A stretch of DNA of 64,000 bases from Ianthella basta (GCA_964019415.1 OZ025890.1:3378553-3442552); one strand, 5' to 3'. Shown: positions 9,201 through 21,499, numbered from the stretch's first letter. Program-made: numbers and translations. Notes: generated by a model not told the origin, from the letters alone.

Positions 9201-11372
9201 GAAATTAGGTGGGTAAGACCTCCCTTGCTTGCTAATGGGTTCGAGAAATGTCGTGTTCAACATTTGGAGTCATGCACTTCAGTTTGGATGGGTAAGACTC
9301 TCCCCTGCTAATGGTCATGAGGTAAGTCATTTGCAACATTTGGAGTCATGCACTAAAGCTTGAGTGGGTAATACTCACCCCTTGCTATTGGGGATGAGAG
9401 AAGTCATTTGCAACATCTGGAGTCATGCTGTTGAGTTTGAGTGGGTAAGATTCTACCCTTGCGAATGGGCCTGAAAAATTTATTTGCAATGTTTTGAGTG
9501 ATGCACTTGAGTTTTGGTGGGTGAAACTCGCCCCATGCTAATAGGCATGAGAAAAGACGTTTGCAACACTTTGAGTCATGCACTTGATTTGGTGGGTAAC
9601 ACTCTTCCCTAGACAATGGGCATGTGAAAAGTCATTTGCAACATATGGAGTCATGCACTTGATTTTGGTCGAGTAGGACTCCACCCTTGCTAATGGTCTT
9701 GAGAAAAGTCGTTTGCAACATTTCTAGCCATGCACATGAGTTTGTGTGGGTAAGACTACCCCCTTGCTATTGGGCTTGAGACAATTGGTTTGCAACTTTT
9801 GTAGTCATGCACTTGAGTTAGGGTGGGTAAGACTCCACCCTTGCTAATTGGCATGAGTAATGTCACTTGCAACACTTGGAGTCATGCACTTGAGTTTGGG
9901 TGGGTAAGACTCCACCCTTGCTAATGGTCATGAGAAATGTTGCTTGCAACATTTCTAGCCATGCACATGAGTTTGTGTGGGTAAGACTACCCCCATGATA
10001 ATGGGCTTGAGACAATTGGTTTGCAACATTTGGAGTCATGCACTTGAGTTTGGGTGAGTAAGACTCCACCCTTGCTAATCGGCATGAGAAATGTCGTTTG
10101 CAACATTTGGAGTCATGCACTTGAGTTTGGGTGAGTAAGACTTTCCCCTTGTTAATGGACATGAGAAACGTCGTTTGCAACATTTGCACTCATGCACTTG
10201 AGTTTAGGTGGGTAAGACTCCACCCTTGCTAATTGGCATGAGAAATGTCATTTGCAACATTTGGAGTCATGCACTTGAGTTAGGGTGGGTAAGACTCCAC
10301 CCTTGCTAATCGGCATGAGAAATGTCGTTTGCAACATTTGGAGTCATACACTTGAGTTTGGATGGGTAAGACTCCCACCTTGCCTTTGGGTTCGAGATAA
10401 GTCGTTTCCAACATTTGGAGTCATGCACTTGAGCTTGGGCGAGTATGCTCCCCCCTTGCTAACGGGCATGTGAAATGTCATTTCCAACATTTGGAGTCAT
10501 GCAATTGAGTTTGGGTGTGTAAGACTCCACCTTTGCGGATGGGTCTGGGAAAATTTATTTGCAACGTTTGGAGTGATGCAGTTGAGTTTGTGTGGGTTAG
10601 ACTCCCCCCTTTCTAATGGGCATGAGAAAAGTCATTTTCAACATTTGGACTCAAGCACTTAAGCTTGGGTGGGTAAGACTCCACCCTTGTGAATGGGCAT
10701 GAGACTAGTCGTTTACAACATTTCATGCACTTGAGTTTGGGTGGGTAAGAATCCCCCTTTGCCAATGGACATGAGAAAAGTCGTTGCAACATTTGGAGTC
10801 ATGCACTTGAGTTTGGGTGGGTAAGACTTCCCCCCCCCCTTGCTATTGGGTATGAGAAATGTCGTTTGCATCATTTGGAGTGATGCACTTGAGTTTGGGT
10901 GTGTAAGACTCCACCCTAGCTAATGAGCATGAAACAATTGGTTTGCAACATTTGGAGTCATGCACTTGAGTTTGGGTGGGTAAGACCCCCCCTTGCCAAT
11001 GGGCATGCGAAAAATCATTTGCAACATTTGAGTAATGCACTTGAGTTTGTGTGGGTAAGACTCCCCCCTTGTTAATCGGTATGAGAAGAATCGTTTGGGA
11101 CCATTTGCAGTCATGCACTAGAGTTTAAATGGGCAACACTCCCTCCTTTCTAATGGACATGAGAACAGTCGTTTGGAAAATTTGGAGTCATGCACTGGAG
11201 TTTGGGTGGGTAAGACTCAATTATTGCTAATTGGTATGAGAAATATTGTTTAGGGCCATTTGCAGTCATGCACTAAAGTTGTGTGGATAAGACCCACCCC
11301 CTTGCTAATGGGTATGAGAAGAGTCCTTTGAAACCTTTGGAGTCATGCACTAGTGTTTGGCTGGGCAACATT
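6260..11372 (+). repeat. 77-bp satellite, right block
   Basis: About sixty diverged copies. The spacing between GGAGTCATGC words at 10032 and 10109 gives a 77-bp unit. The unit reads GGAGTCATGCACTTGAG, TTTGGGTGGGTAAGACTC, the CCTTGCTAATGGGCATGAGA block and AAGTCGTTTGCAACATTT. The first 80 bp (6260-6340) are still in the orientation of the left block; from 6341 on the orientation is reversed. Runs of C (8870, 10832) mark slippage in the CCCCC part of the unit. Many short open frames here are only satellite translations. Confidence 0.95.
7085..7495. other. Non-satellite stretch inside the array
   Basis: Unique-looking DNA of about 410 bp between satellite copies. It has a hairpin CAACTGTGC...GCACAGTTG (7110-7155) and an AT-rich middle. 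No gene or clear target duplication was seen, so it is probably an old insertion. Confidence 0.5.
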
Positions 11373-12522
11373 CCATTAATCAGTGACATTCTCAGAAATG
11401 CCAATTTCGGTATCGTTAACATCGGTATATAAGGAAGGAATGGATCAGTGGTTGTTGGCGGTGACCAGTGACTCGGCTGCTAAAGGGTCGGCTAATGATC
11501 TAGAGGTTGCCGGTGCTGGTCTGGTTCACTGGCATTTTCCCCTTTCCCCCTTCTTTTCTTAGCATATGTTGTTCTGAACGTTGTTTTTTAGTACCATTCT
11601 ATTACTTATCCTCACCCAGCATCTAAAATTGTCCTAAATTCATACCTTTATCTTGGACCTGTAGAATACCTGTAGCATATCTGCAATAGAAATCATGCTT
11701 CTTCCTTATATTAATGCTCACAGACGATTGCTTCATTCATCTTGTAACGAAGTATTTGCATTGCCATCAATGGGCACCTGTGCCCTCAAAAGTAATGCTA
11801 ACCAGTCACGGCTATCAACTAACAAAAGTGCAATAAAAGCAACACTGGCTTAGTCAATAGCAAAATCTACAATGCACCTACATACCCCTATCCTGATAAC
11901 TATGATGTGTTCATGTACATGGGTCTTCCTTTGCTCTACGCTGAACATGGAAGAGCATCTCAGACAAGGTTTGCTCAACAGCCAACTTCAGGGCACAATC
12001 TGACATCTGAGGAAATACGAGGTTCGGCAGGTTAATTCATTCATGCATGCCAGAGCAATCCACTCAAGGAATCTATGCAGTGTCAAATGTTTGTGGTCAG
12101 ACTGAACTACCCTGAAAATATAACGTAGGCCTTGGCAATAGTCGCGAAACCATTCATATCGCAATAGCAAGATTTTAGTCGACTTGTCTCATTCACACAA
12201 TCTTGCTTCTTGCACAGTTCATGCACATAGGATATGTGTTTAGCATGACTACATTTGGACTTATAGATTACTGACACCTTTTAAAAAGTACTTATCTTGT
12301 TGCAGTTGAGTTCCGTTTGATCTCTTGTATGCATGTAGAATATAAATGAAATCATTCGTGCAGTAGAGTGCTTTTGTCTTTTTGTCTGATGGGTGTTGTA
12401 CTGGTTGTTGGTTGGCCGTGTTGGAACAGCATTTGGTTGATGCATTAAACGGTTGTGCATGGTGTACGTATGTGAGTTACCGCTTTACTGCTGGTTCTTG
12501 TGTTTGTCTATGGATGCTACAG
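11373..12522. other. Spacer with LTR-like DNA
   Basis: No gene recognised. Positions 11430-11600 share blocks (AATGGATCA, GTGACCAGTG, TGGTTCACTG and a C/T-rich tract) with 29930-30200, so this is a dispersed repeat. The right part lies just before a primer-binding-site-like sequence and is probably part of a decayed LTR. Confidence 0.4.
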
Positions 12523-13490
12523 TGGTAGCAGAGGGTGGCTGCATCTGACTGCAGATGGCAGAGGGGAGCGCGCCAATGTCTGGACAACGCCACATCTGTG
12601 TCCCGAAAACATTCGCTGGAGGAGATGTGTGTGAGTGGCTGACATGGTTCAAGATCTGCGCTAGAGCGAATGCATGGAATGACTAGAGGAAGGCCTTAAC
12701 ATTACCAACCTTATTAGAGGGTGAGGCGCTCACCGTATGGCTCAGTTGAGCAAAGCTGAACAGGCAGATTTCAAGATCGTGAAGAAGCTGATTGCCAAGT
12801 TGTGACCTGCTGGGTTTGTTTCATTGGGCGAGTTGCAAGCTGGAAAACTTCAGCTGGGTGAGTCTGAGTGGGTGTTTCAGCTGCAACCACCAGGGTCACA
12901 CACAGTGTGAGTGCATGATTTGCCACCGCCAAACCCGAAGGGACTTGTGGTGCTGGCAGTGTGGCCAACTGGGTCATTTTGCAAGAGACTGCAGGCAGCA
13001 GGGAAATGACCAAGGGTCATCTGCCGGGGTCAACAGACGCCCCCAACCAACAATAAACCCAAACTGCATTACAGTGGCGCTAAAGCTGCCAGTATACGGG
13101 AGAATTTGGCAGAGTGGAGACTGCTATGATGTTGGACCTCAATTTCACTTATTCAGAAAGATGTGCTGCCACATGCCAATAAAATTACAAGGGTACGACC
13201 CATTTCCCAACTGCAGCTCAAGACAGCCTCAGGTGAGCAACTTCCTGTGTGGGATTTTGTATGTGCACAAGTATAGCTGGATTAGTTGAGGGTGAAGCAT
13301 AATTTTGTTGTGGTGGACAGACTAGTGGTGCCGGCAAACCTGGGAGTAGACTTTCTGCAAAAGAATGGATTGACGCTGAATTTTACCACAAAACCAGTGA
13401 CAGTTTGTAGCAGCTCTGACGTAGATACCAACCTCTCCAAGATTCCACATACACCAGTGGTACACTCGCTCACAGTATGAAAATGCACTC
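12523..13490 (+). pseudogene. Gag and protease relic of an LTR retrotransposon
   Basis: TGGTAGCAGAGGG at 12523-12535 resembles a tRNA primer-binding site. An ATG at 12555 opens a gag-like frame with FAGGDVCEWLTWFKICARAN and LPTLLEGEALTVWL, as in invertebrate Ty3/gypsy-type gag. It is interrupted by stops and a frameshift (about 12740). A CCHC zinc knuckle, CWQCGQLGHFARDC, lies at 12951-12992. After a further frame change, positions 13286-13420 read LGVDFLQKNGLTLNF, the flap/C-terminal block of a retropepsin. No RT or integrase follows. The element is a dead fragment. Confidence 0.75.
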
Positions 13491-13756
13491 AGTGCAATTA
13501 TGAGAAAACGGCCTGTAACCTTTCCGTTACTATATCTGTAAACATGGTGATGGTGTAACTATTCTTCCTGGTTTGAAGCGCAGGAAAGGACTATAGGTTT
13601 CAAACTTGGCCAGGGACTATACCACCGGTATGTATCAGGTATCGGGTATCATTTGTAATGCGGGGAACCGTTAGCCATAGGCTATAAGAGTGGCATCCAT
13701 AACAGAAGAGAAAGGAAAGAAAAGAAAAGAAATAGATTATGAAGAGAAATGATTGG

Positions 13757-16582
13757 CTACAGAGCGAATAATTTGGGAGTTTGTTTTGGGTCAAATGATG
13801 AATTCAGTTCTTTGTGGTAAAGTGAATGTATGAATAATATCTGGCATAGTGCATGGGCATGCAAATGTCTGGGACTATCATGTAATTTATTAGCATTAGG
13901 TAAAGAACTGCTCACATGTAGTAGAGAATTCTGTGAGGTCTTTGACTTTGGCATTTTACTATCAAGAGCTCCATACCACTTGTCCATAATATGTAGGAAC
14001 AGAGTTTGTGTAGAATGAGAGGGACGAAAACCACTTTGAAGAGGATGGAGTAGGTTGTTAGTGTGGAGGTGCCATGAGAGCTGGTGATGGATATGTTTCT
14101 CAATTAGTTTACTTGACACTGGAAGGATGGAAATTGGGCGGTAGTTTGAGGGTGTAGAGCAATCACTCCATGGTTTGTCTTCAGTGACAAGTGTCACTTT
14201 TAGAGAAGGCTGGCAGAACCAGGACCAACGAATCTATTGCGCAGCACACCGTGTGGCCTCCGACGCTGACTGCCGCCGAAGCCATCATCCACCACACTAC
14301 CCTGGAGATTGACAGCTCGGATGAATGACGGGCACCCTATTCTAACTGTGTCTACCAGCTCAGTCACAGCGAACTCGCTGAAACATCACACTACAATCGT
14401 GGGAGTCGTGTGAGACAGCTGCCAGGATCTCCTTGGACACCGAGGAGCCTGAGTCCAGGGTGTCACCCGATGGCACCACTCAAGGCTACCTCGTACCTTT
14501 TCCCTGCTGAGAATTTGCACCTCTCCCAGTGGACTCACCATCACAGCTACCATTTTTGCACATAGGAGTGGGGCAGGAGGTGCAGTCTGCAATGGCCCAG
14601 CTGAATAAGTGAAGATGACCAAGCAACTGAACTCTTGTCTCGCTCCCCCCCTTTGGGGGGTCATGTGGCCATTGAACGGCAGCAAGAAAGATAGACAGAC
14701 AGACAGACAGACAGAGCAATCACTGCCCTTGTGAAGTGACTTGATGCAGGGCACACTGTCTTCCAAGTTGATGGACAGCTGGACGAAGCAATGGAGGAGT
14801 TTATGATTGATGACAAGGGATGGCAAATAACTGAGCAAGCAGCAATTAGTGCACAAGAAGGGATGTCATCAAGGCCAGCCGCACACCAAGGTTTAAGGGA
14901 TGCAAGAGTCAGGTTAAATGATTCAGGGGTAGTCTTGGCAAGCACTAGGGTGGAGATAGACTGAGAGGTACAAGGTGAGACTTCTGATAAAGCGGGAGGG
15001 ATAACACTGCACGAGCTCACGGTAGCAAAATGCTGGTTGAGGGTTTTGGCAACGGTGGTGGAATCAGAGCTTAAGAATGACCAGTTGTCTGTGGGTACCT
15101 TTGAAGAAGTCACTTGATTGAGAGTGTTCCAAAGAGCTGAGGGGTGTGATTTCTTATTCAATAGATGTTGAAAGTAGTCTATTTTGGCCTTACTTTGAAG
15201 CCAGACGACACAATTTCATTGTGCCTTGTAAATGTCCCAAGATGCACTAGGAGTGTGTCAGTAAAACCGGTAGAGCCTATCTCTTCTGTCCATATCTTTG
15301 CGTACTGGTTTACTAATCCAAGGAGAAGGTTTCTTTCTAACTCTGACAGTCTTCAGTGGAGCATGCTGATCTAGAACGTCAAGGAACAGGTGGTTGAAGT
15401 GTCAAGTTTATCGTCTGGATCATCAAACACATTTAGAACACACCAGGGCATAGTTGATATATCATCTTCTAAGCTAGTTTGAATGAGTGACGTGAAATGA
15501 AGGTGGGCTGTGGGCGGGGTAATCTCTAGTTGAGTTTGAGAGAAGTAGGTAGACGGTCAGAGAATGAGGATTCAAGAACAGATGAGCTGGAGATGGGTAC
15601 ATCAGGAGTGGCAGGGAAGAGATCTGGAATTGAGGCAGATGAACTGGAAGAACGCATTGGAGAGGAGATAGGCTGAGTGAGAGAGTGTGACATTATGAAA
15701 TCTTGAGCATTGGTTTAGCACGGGCTTTAGAGAGGTCAGACATGTTGATGTTGAAGTCACCAGACACTACCACATACTTTCTATTGAGCATCATAGATTC
15801 TATATCTTTACATACATCATGAACAGATTTAGTAGGAGCATTTGGAGGACAATAAAAACAGCCGACAGTAAGAAAGGGAGTAGAGCAACCAGCCTTAACA
15901 GAAACTCATAGAAACTCAACACCTGAAGGACAAGTACCACAGTTAATCGGAGAACAAGGCAGTTCATTAGAGCAATAAATGGCCACACCTCCACCACAAT
16001 GCTTGTGATCAAACCTGTACACACTGTATTCTGGAAGGTGGGTCTCTTGGTCACTGACCGAGGAGTCTAACCATGTTTCTGAGCGGGCCAAGATGTGGGG
16101 TTGTTCAGTGGTAACAAGAGAGGCAACATTGTCAAAATGTTTGAGCAGACTGCGAGGGTTGGCGTGAATCGTGTGAATCATGTTGAGTTGGTTCTTCTTC
16201 AGTTGCTTCTCTTCAGTAGCAGCTGGTCCAGGATTGACTTCCACATCATCACACTGTAGCAATAAGGTCCAATGGCGACAGAGGACGCTCAAAATGATGG
16301 AGTGCTGCCAGCGATGTTTCTTCTCAAACTCACATAGGTGTGAACAAGCACTTGATGATGAACAGTTGGGCAGCAGGGTTGGGGAGAGCAATTCAGGGCG
16401 ACGTAGTGATTAATGGTAGCAAAGCTGAGACCCCTTAAGCTCTGAAATAGCCAAAAACATGGACAAATGGCAATTCTGCACTCATCTTTCACCGCTACCA
16501 CACCGCGAGCAGCCATCTTGATTTTGCCACATCCATAATATGTATGATGCAGTAATCCAACTTTACCGGAAACATGACTCAT
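13757..16582 (-). pseudogene. CR1/L2-like LINE with 2A motif, endonuclease and RT, broken
   Basis: Read from 16582 downward. The N-terminal ORF (16391 to 15906) has LLLQC followed by DVEVNPGP (16247-16224), a 2A ribosome-skipping motif known from CR1-type LINEs of sponges and echinoderms. The AP endonuclease follows: IHANPRSL, SETWLDSSV, GGGVAIY and, after a frameshift and a stop, VVVSGDFNINM (about 15750). The linker SALWNTLNQVTSS leads to the RT at 15161-14725 (LDDIPS, PLSSIIN) and, after the 545-bp insert, SNYRPISILPVSSKLIEK and LQSGFRPSHSTQ (14140-14020). Frameshifts and stops make it non-coding. The YADD region is missing. Confidence 0.85.
14168..14712 (+). mobile_element. SINE-like retroinsert with AGAC tail
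   Basis: The 12-bp repeat AGAGCAATCACT occurs on both sides (14156-14167 and 14713-14724). The insert ends in a (GACA)n tail, the mark of a LINE-mobilised 3' end. Joining the flanks restores the LINE reading KSLHKGSDCSTPSNYRPIS, so this is a clean insertion into the RT gene. The 545-bp body shows no clear tRNA box and no coding frame. It could be a SINE or a 5'-truncated LINE. Confidence 0.8.
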
Positions 16583-16635
16583 TTACATGTTTTTGCCCGT
16601 TCTGACACTTCCTACACTGCGTGAATAGGCTAAAG

Positions 16636-17747
16636 GCTTCCCAGGTTGTAGAACCATTGCAGCCTAAGAAAGGTTCCAAGGCAAAGGTGAAATAGGGCAG
16701 AAGAGTCTTACCTGCCACTGTTCTGGAAATTGAAAGCAAAGACGAAATGAAGAAGAAACAAAAAGATTTCTATGAGAAGAATGATTGCAACGAGGAGGTG
16801 CTTGAAGATATTGCTGAAGTTCCACCTCCGAAGAAAAAGCATGCAGAGACAACTGGAAACAAGAAAGGGAAAAAGGGAGTAACCATCCTTTGTGTTACAA
16901 AGCCACCAGAACAAGTGCCGGAGCAAAATCATGAATCCGCAGCACCAGAGCTAGAGCAGGAGCTTTCACCATCACCACTTGAACCTGCAACACAAGAGCA
17001 AGTGATAGTACCATCATCAGAGTCCAGCCTTTAACCTGTGACACAAGCCATAGCTTTGGAATCGCCCCTTTCAGACGTGCTTTCACCAGAAGTACCTACA
17101 CAGAGCACTATGCCTTCAGGTTCTGCCACTGCGCAGCCCATCTGGACTCTAGAACTGCAGAAGGTATTTGATGAGCTGAGGGCACAAAGGTACACCTTGC
17201 AAAGCATTGAAGGTTATGTGCATGAGAAGCTCATGGAAGTTCAAGCAATGCAAGATTTGCAAGCAGCAAGGATTCGTGAGCTTCAAGAAAACTGGAGAAT
17301 CAAGATTGCCAGCCAGCTCCCACTACAAGTACACAGGATGAGCCTACACCCCTAGAGCTGACACCAGCTGTTGGACCTCGAATGTACCATAGGGAGGCCT
17401 TTCATAATGTTGAAAATTTCCCCAGTTCCACAGCACTCCGCCTTGCAATCAGAGTACACTGAAATCACCCGCTGATGTGATTGAAGACAACCAAAAGCTA
17501 CTTCTGTCTACCATTAAAGCTGGCCGCCTGGCTGTTAAAATTAGCTAGAGAAAGCTACTTTGGTGAAGAAGTACTGAAAGAAAGCACAGTATCAAGTCTG
17601 CCAAAGGAAAAGCTTAAAGAAATCAAGGCGCAGCTGTACAAAGTCTATCGCTTCAACAATCTAGTGGAATTTGAGCCACTGTGGCAAAAGTGCCTTATTT
17701 CCATTGGCAAGGCCTGCCAGGCACTAAGAGCAAAAGACAGCAATTAA
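16636..17747 (+). pseudogene. BEN-domain protein gene of element A, broken
   Basis: The frame begins before 16640 with VVEPLQPKKGSKAKVK, a stop, then GRRVLPATVLEIESKDEMKK. This resembles the small N-terminal chromatin-reader-like module of sponge BEN proteins. A Lys-rich linker (EVPPPKKK), an acidic Pro/Glu-rich region with a stop near 17032, and a helical segment (LQKVFDELRAQRYTLQSIEGYVHEKLME, given here by its first part LQKVFDELRA) follow. After frame breaks near 17355-17480, the C-terminus 17540-17730 reads LARESYFGEEVL, LPKEKLKEIKAQLYKVYRF and FEPLWQKCLISIGKACQALR, the pattern of a BEN domain (DNA or protein binding). Role in the element is unknown. Confidence 0.65.
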
Positions 17748-17986
17748 CAAACCTGTGCTTAACCCGTGTACATGAATACATGCAGACTCAAACTTTACTG
17801 TATGGCTAGCATACCTGTTAATATTCTATGAGCATGTGTTGTATTGGCATTTATCATTAATACATAATGTCGCATCCATAATTGAGAATGTGACCAAACC
17901 ATCTTCTAGCTATGCAAATCACCTGCAACTGCATGTCTTTGCCTGATAAGAGTATGGGTAGGTGTCATTGAACACATGTGGGTGTT

Positions 17987-17989
<3 letters not shown>

Positions 17990-18063
<74 letters not shown>
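17990..18063 (+). repeat. (TG)n microsatellite
   Basis: Uninterrupted TG dinucleotide run of about 74 bp between the convergent BEN and transposase genes of element A. Confidence 0.98.
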
Positions 18064-18067
<4 letters not shown>

Positions 18068-18406
18068 ACAAGGCCAGGAGGGGAGTAGACTGTGCAACTT
18101 ACGTGCTCCTTGCAATGATTTGAATAGGCTAGCGTACATTCGCGTATGCACATACGTACATACATGCACGCACACACACATTGTGTGTGAGATTGTGTTG
18201 TGTTGCTTGATTGTGTGTATGCATAATGTCATACCGATGCCATACAATTAGGCAAATACGCAGTGCGTGCGTCACACAGCTAGATGGTTTGGACACAAGC
18301 TCAAGGATATGAAACGTTATGAATTAATAAATTGTCAGTACAACACATGCACATAGAGTATATGGGAGTGTCAAGTTACAATACAAGACATGTCTAATGA
18401 GCGTCT

Positions 18407-19408
18407 TTAAAATCCAGTTGGGCCTCCTTCACATTCAATCACTTTGGGTAGGACTTTGGCCAGGTGATTGATATACTTGCGACACTTTGCTACATCAACT
18501 CCTTCCCAAACTGAAACTATTCCCTGAATGAGCTCTTCTTTGTTCTTCGGTTTCACTTCCCTCCTCAGATGCTCTTTCAGTTCGTGCCAAAGGTTTTCTA
18601 TTGGATTACAATCTGGCGACTCAGATGGGGTTTGCCACCAATTTACTCCCTATTCACGAAAGTACTGTTGAGCTCGAGCAGACGTATGCTTTGGATCATT
18701 ATCCTGGACAAATCTGTGCCCACTTGGGTACAGTGCTTCAATCATGGGAATCAAGGTCTGCTCCAAGATGTTAATGTAAGCCACAGCATCCATGCAGCCT
18801 TCAAAAATGAAAATTCCAGATCTCCTTTTCTTGCTTATGGCCGCCCACACATGGACCTTGGTTGGGTGCTTTGGTCTCGGTTTGTACCTTGGTTTAAGGC
18901 CAGACTTGGTGCAGCAGAGTCGCCGATGGGTCTCTATTTGCACAGTTGTCTCATCTGAATAGATGCAGTCTGAGAAGTCACCTCCTTCATTCTTCCTTGC
19001 CCATGCCAATCGCTTTTCTTTATTTACATCACGGATCATCTGACAGTAGGCACTACCACAGCGTGTCCATCCAAGTTCTGTGTGGCATTTCAGTGCAGTT
19101 CTTTCACATATGTGATGTCCATGCTCTAACAACATTTTCTTCAGCTCTTTTCCAGTGGTTTCATCATCTTCCATCATCTTTGCATCCACCAGTCTTCTTA
19201 CTTCAGCACTTATCTTTGTTTTTCGACCTGTACCTTCTTGTCTACCAATAGCACCACACTCCTTGTACTTCTTCAGAAATTTATGGATGCCTTGTCTTGT
19301 GGTCGGAAAATTCTCCTTTGCCAAAACCTTTGCAATTGTGGGAGCTTTGTACCCATCTTGCCAAAGACTAATGATTCTCTGCCTTTCGTACTCACTGAAT
19401 GAAGCCAT
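18407..19408 (-). pseudogene. Tc1/mariner DD34E transposase with one internal stop
   Basis: From the ATG at 19408 (MASFSEYERQRIISLWQDGY) to the TAA at 18407 there are 333 residues, the normal Tc1/mariner length. The N-terminal paired-type helix-turn-helix is followed by GRKTKIS (GRPR-like box). Catalytic residues: D in IYSDETTVQ, D in FVQDNDPKHTS and E in CNPIENLW, with 34 residues between the last two (DD34E). One in-frame TAG (18651-18653) separates YFRE from GVNWWQTP; otherwise the frame is open to PTGF. The stop lies between the second and third catalytic residues, so the product would be inactive without readthrough. Confidence 0.9.
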
Positions 19409-19519
19409 AGACCGTGACATACAGACCAACCTCTCCACTTTGGCAAAGCAACTTGTGCATGAATAGCTAACACGTTCACTCCCTAGCAACGATGGTGATA
19501 ACGATCTGTCAAACTAGGT

Positions 19520-19775
19520 CGTTCTCCGAACGAAGTCGAGCTAACTTTGTTGGCGAACTTGGGCTGACGAACTTCGTACAAATTTCTGGGCAATTTCGCA
19601 CGAACTTCGGTGCAACTTCGAACGAACTTTAATGCAACTTCGAACGATCTTCGGGACAACTTTGAACGACCTTCGGGGCAACTTTGCTCGAACTTAAGAC
19701 ACACTTCGTACGAATTTCCATCCCACTTCGGGCGAACTTCGTACGAAGTACAAGCAAAGTTCGCGAAGAAAGAAC
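19520..19775 (+). repeat. 22-bp minisatellite, element A end
   Basis: About eleven copies of a 22-bp unit near CAACTTCGAACGAACTTCGG. The same unit forms arrays at 24735-24905 and 25145-25262. It abuts the transposase-side end of element A. Confidence 0.9.
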
Positions 19776-20065
19776 TTCGTATGGTAACATAATCTTTGCC
19801 ACTACCGTATAAAGAGAATTGCAAAATGGTTGGCGAAACGGTTGTCCACAAAGTCCTCCTGCAAGCGGCTAACAATCGAGACCAAACTTTCCCACATTTC
19901 CCACGCCATTATAGGGTCTCAATCTAACGGGCAACGTGTGCCAATAAGCTGCTGCCGAGGAGCGCATGGCAAGAAACATCAATTTGACCGTCTGCCATCT
20001 TTGATCTACGAAGAAAGTATATGGTTTTCAGGCACGCTCCTATGACCAAACTTGATCAAATTTTC

Positions 20066-20163
20066 TCCTTATACTGCTTGGTCAAAAATAGAAAATTAGA
20101 TAACGTAGATGCACCTAGATGCATATGCATACTTTGCAGATTATAGAAAGGCCTTTGATTCTA
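20066..20163 (+). pseudogene. LINE RT fragment, 5' of element B
   Basis: Reads LVKNRKLDNVDA and, after a small indel, YAYFADYRKAFDS, the RT motif A region. It stops at the TA used by element B. The sequence continues after the element at 23616 with PRDRLW, so both parts are one broken RT gene. Confidence 0.85.
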
Positions 20164-20381
20164 CAGTACTGATTAGAAATACTGTAGCATGGTAAACGCA
20201 TTCAGTCTGCACGTATGTGCGGTCTGCGCACGGTTACGCTCACGTAAACGCAAAGTTAACATTTTGATATGTGCAAAATAGCTGTGCAATGACGTATATG
20301 GCCGCCGCTTCGTACGTAAACAATATAATCAAAGTGTGATAACCCCGTGTATATACGAAAGTGAGAGAGCTATGCCTAGAC

Positions 20382-21389
20382 ATGTCTACCTACGTGAGGG
20401 AAAAAATTGTTGCTTTGTGGGAGGAAGGAAAGCCTCTTTCCGAATCCTAAAGACTTTGGAGTCCGAAGGGAGAAGAACTTCATGCACTACTGTACAGAGA
20501 TGGGTGTTCAGGTGGAGAACCAATCGTGGTTTGAGGGATCAACATTGTTCTGGACGTTGCTCAAGGATCACGTCAGAAATAGCTGCTTTTATCGAAAGAA
20601 TCCTGCAGGAAGTCAATGAAATAACCTCTGTAGAACTGCAGAGGTTACTATTCAGGAAGTTCTCCATCAACATTAGTGCACCCACCATACGAAGGTACAT
20701 ACGAATGCACCTGAAGTGGATAGTCGTGCGCATAAGGTTTGGCCCCATGATTTCAGAGAAAAACAAGGCCAAAAGAAGTAAATTTGCACAAATGTGTCTG
20801 GACACAAAGGACACATTTGAGAACGTCATCTGGACAGACGAGAGTTCAGTACAGCTGACATGTCATAGTCAGACAATGAGGGTGAAGATTGGGAAAGAAC
20901 ATGTGCTGAAGCCTGCCCCAAAACATGCTGTCAAGGTGCATGTGTGGGCAGGGATCTCTAAGAGAGGGGCCACCAACATGTATTTTTGACCAAATAATGG
21001 ACGGTGTGCTGTACACCCAAATCTTGGAGAAGCATCTGCTTCCCTTTCTTGAGGAATAGTTTTGGGGCACCGAATATCGTTTCATGCAGGATAATGATCC
21101 CAAACACACTAGTCGGGTTGCCAAAGACTTCTATCAAGAAAAGGGCATCAACCGGTGGCCAACACCTGCCAGTAGTGCGGATTTCAATCCCATTGAATGT
21201 GCATGGAGGGAATTGAAGCATTACATTGCCCGTCATGTCAAGCCCCTGAATAAGAAATAACTGGTCGATGGAATTTGCTTATTTTGGAGAAAGAGGATGT
21301 CATCAGCAAAATGTATCAAGTACATTGATCACACCTTCGCTGTCTTGCCAAAGATTGTGGCAAAGGAAGGAGGGATTACAGGAGAGTGA
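20382..21389 (+). pseudogene. Tc1/mariner DD34E transposase of element B, broken
   Basis: ATG at 20382 (MSTYVREKIVALWEEGKP), a frameshift near 20440, then ILKTLESEGRRTS, the RWRTNRGLR block and SRITSEIAAF (second half of the helix-turn-helix). Catalytic residues: WTDESSVQL, FMQDNDPKHTS and NPIECAW, the last two 34 residues apart. Further damage: frameshift near 20982 and stops at about 21057 and 21258. The stop codon is TGA at 21387. It differs strongly from the transposase of element A, so the two elements are not recent copies of each other. Confidence 0.9.
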
Positions 21390-21499
21390 AACTTTGTAAC
21401 TGTTTTTATGCAGAATATTTGTTACAGTTACTATTTACGAGTTATTATTATATATTGTTATGTTGACCATGTTTGGCATTTGAATGGATCGGACTCACA

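Larger units (their letters stand above)
16600..19790. mobile_element. Tc1/mariner plus BEN composite element A
   Basis: Two convergent genes, BEN-type on plus (to 17747) and Tc1/mariner transposase on minus (19408 to 18407), followed on the right by 19440-19520 unique DNA and a 22-bp repeat array (19520-19775). A shorter copy at 24735-25262 joins the same BEN gene start directly to the same right-end sequence (AGCTA...GTTCACTCCCTAG), with 22-bp arrays on both outer sides. That shared structure shows both genes lie within one mobile unit. The left array is absent here, where the CR1-like LINE abuts. Exact ends are not resolved. Confidence 0.6.

Noticed and set aside
6526-11118. Many open frames of 60-108 codons in the satellite
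   Set aside because: They are translations of the 77-bp unit (repeating HDSKCCK, PTQTQVHDS and the like) and start or stop where units diverge.
816-11372. CRISPR array
   Set aside because: Repeat units are long, diverged and directly adjacent, with no unique spacers, in a eukaryotic context.
17906-18251. Open frames of H/T or C/V repeats
   Set aside because: They are the two strands of the TG microsatellite. The same applies to frames at 31818-32232, 32323-32851, 38907-39283 and 50309-50789.
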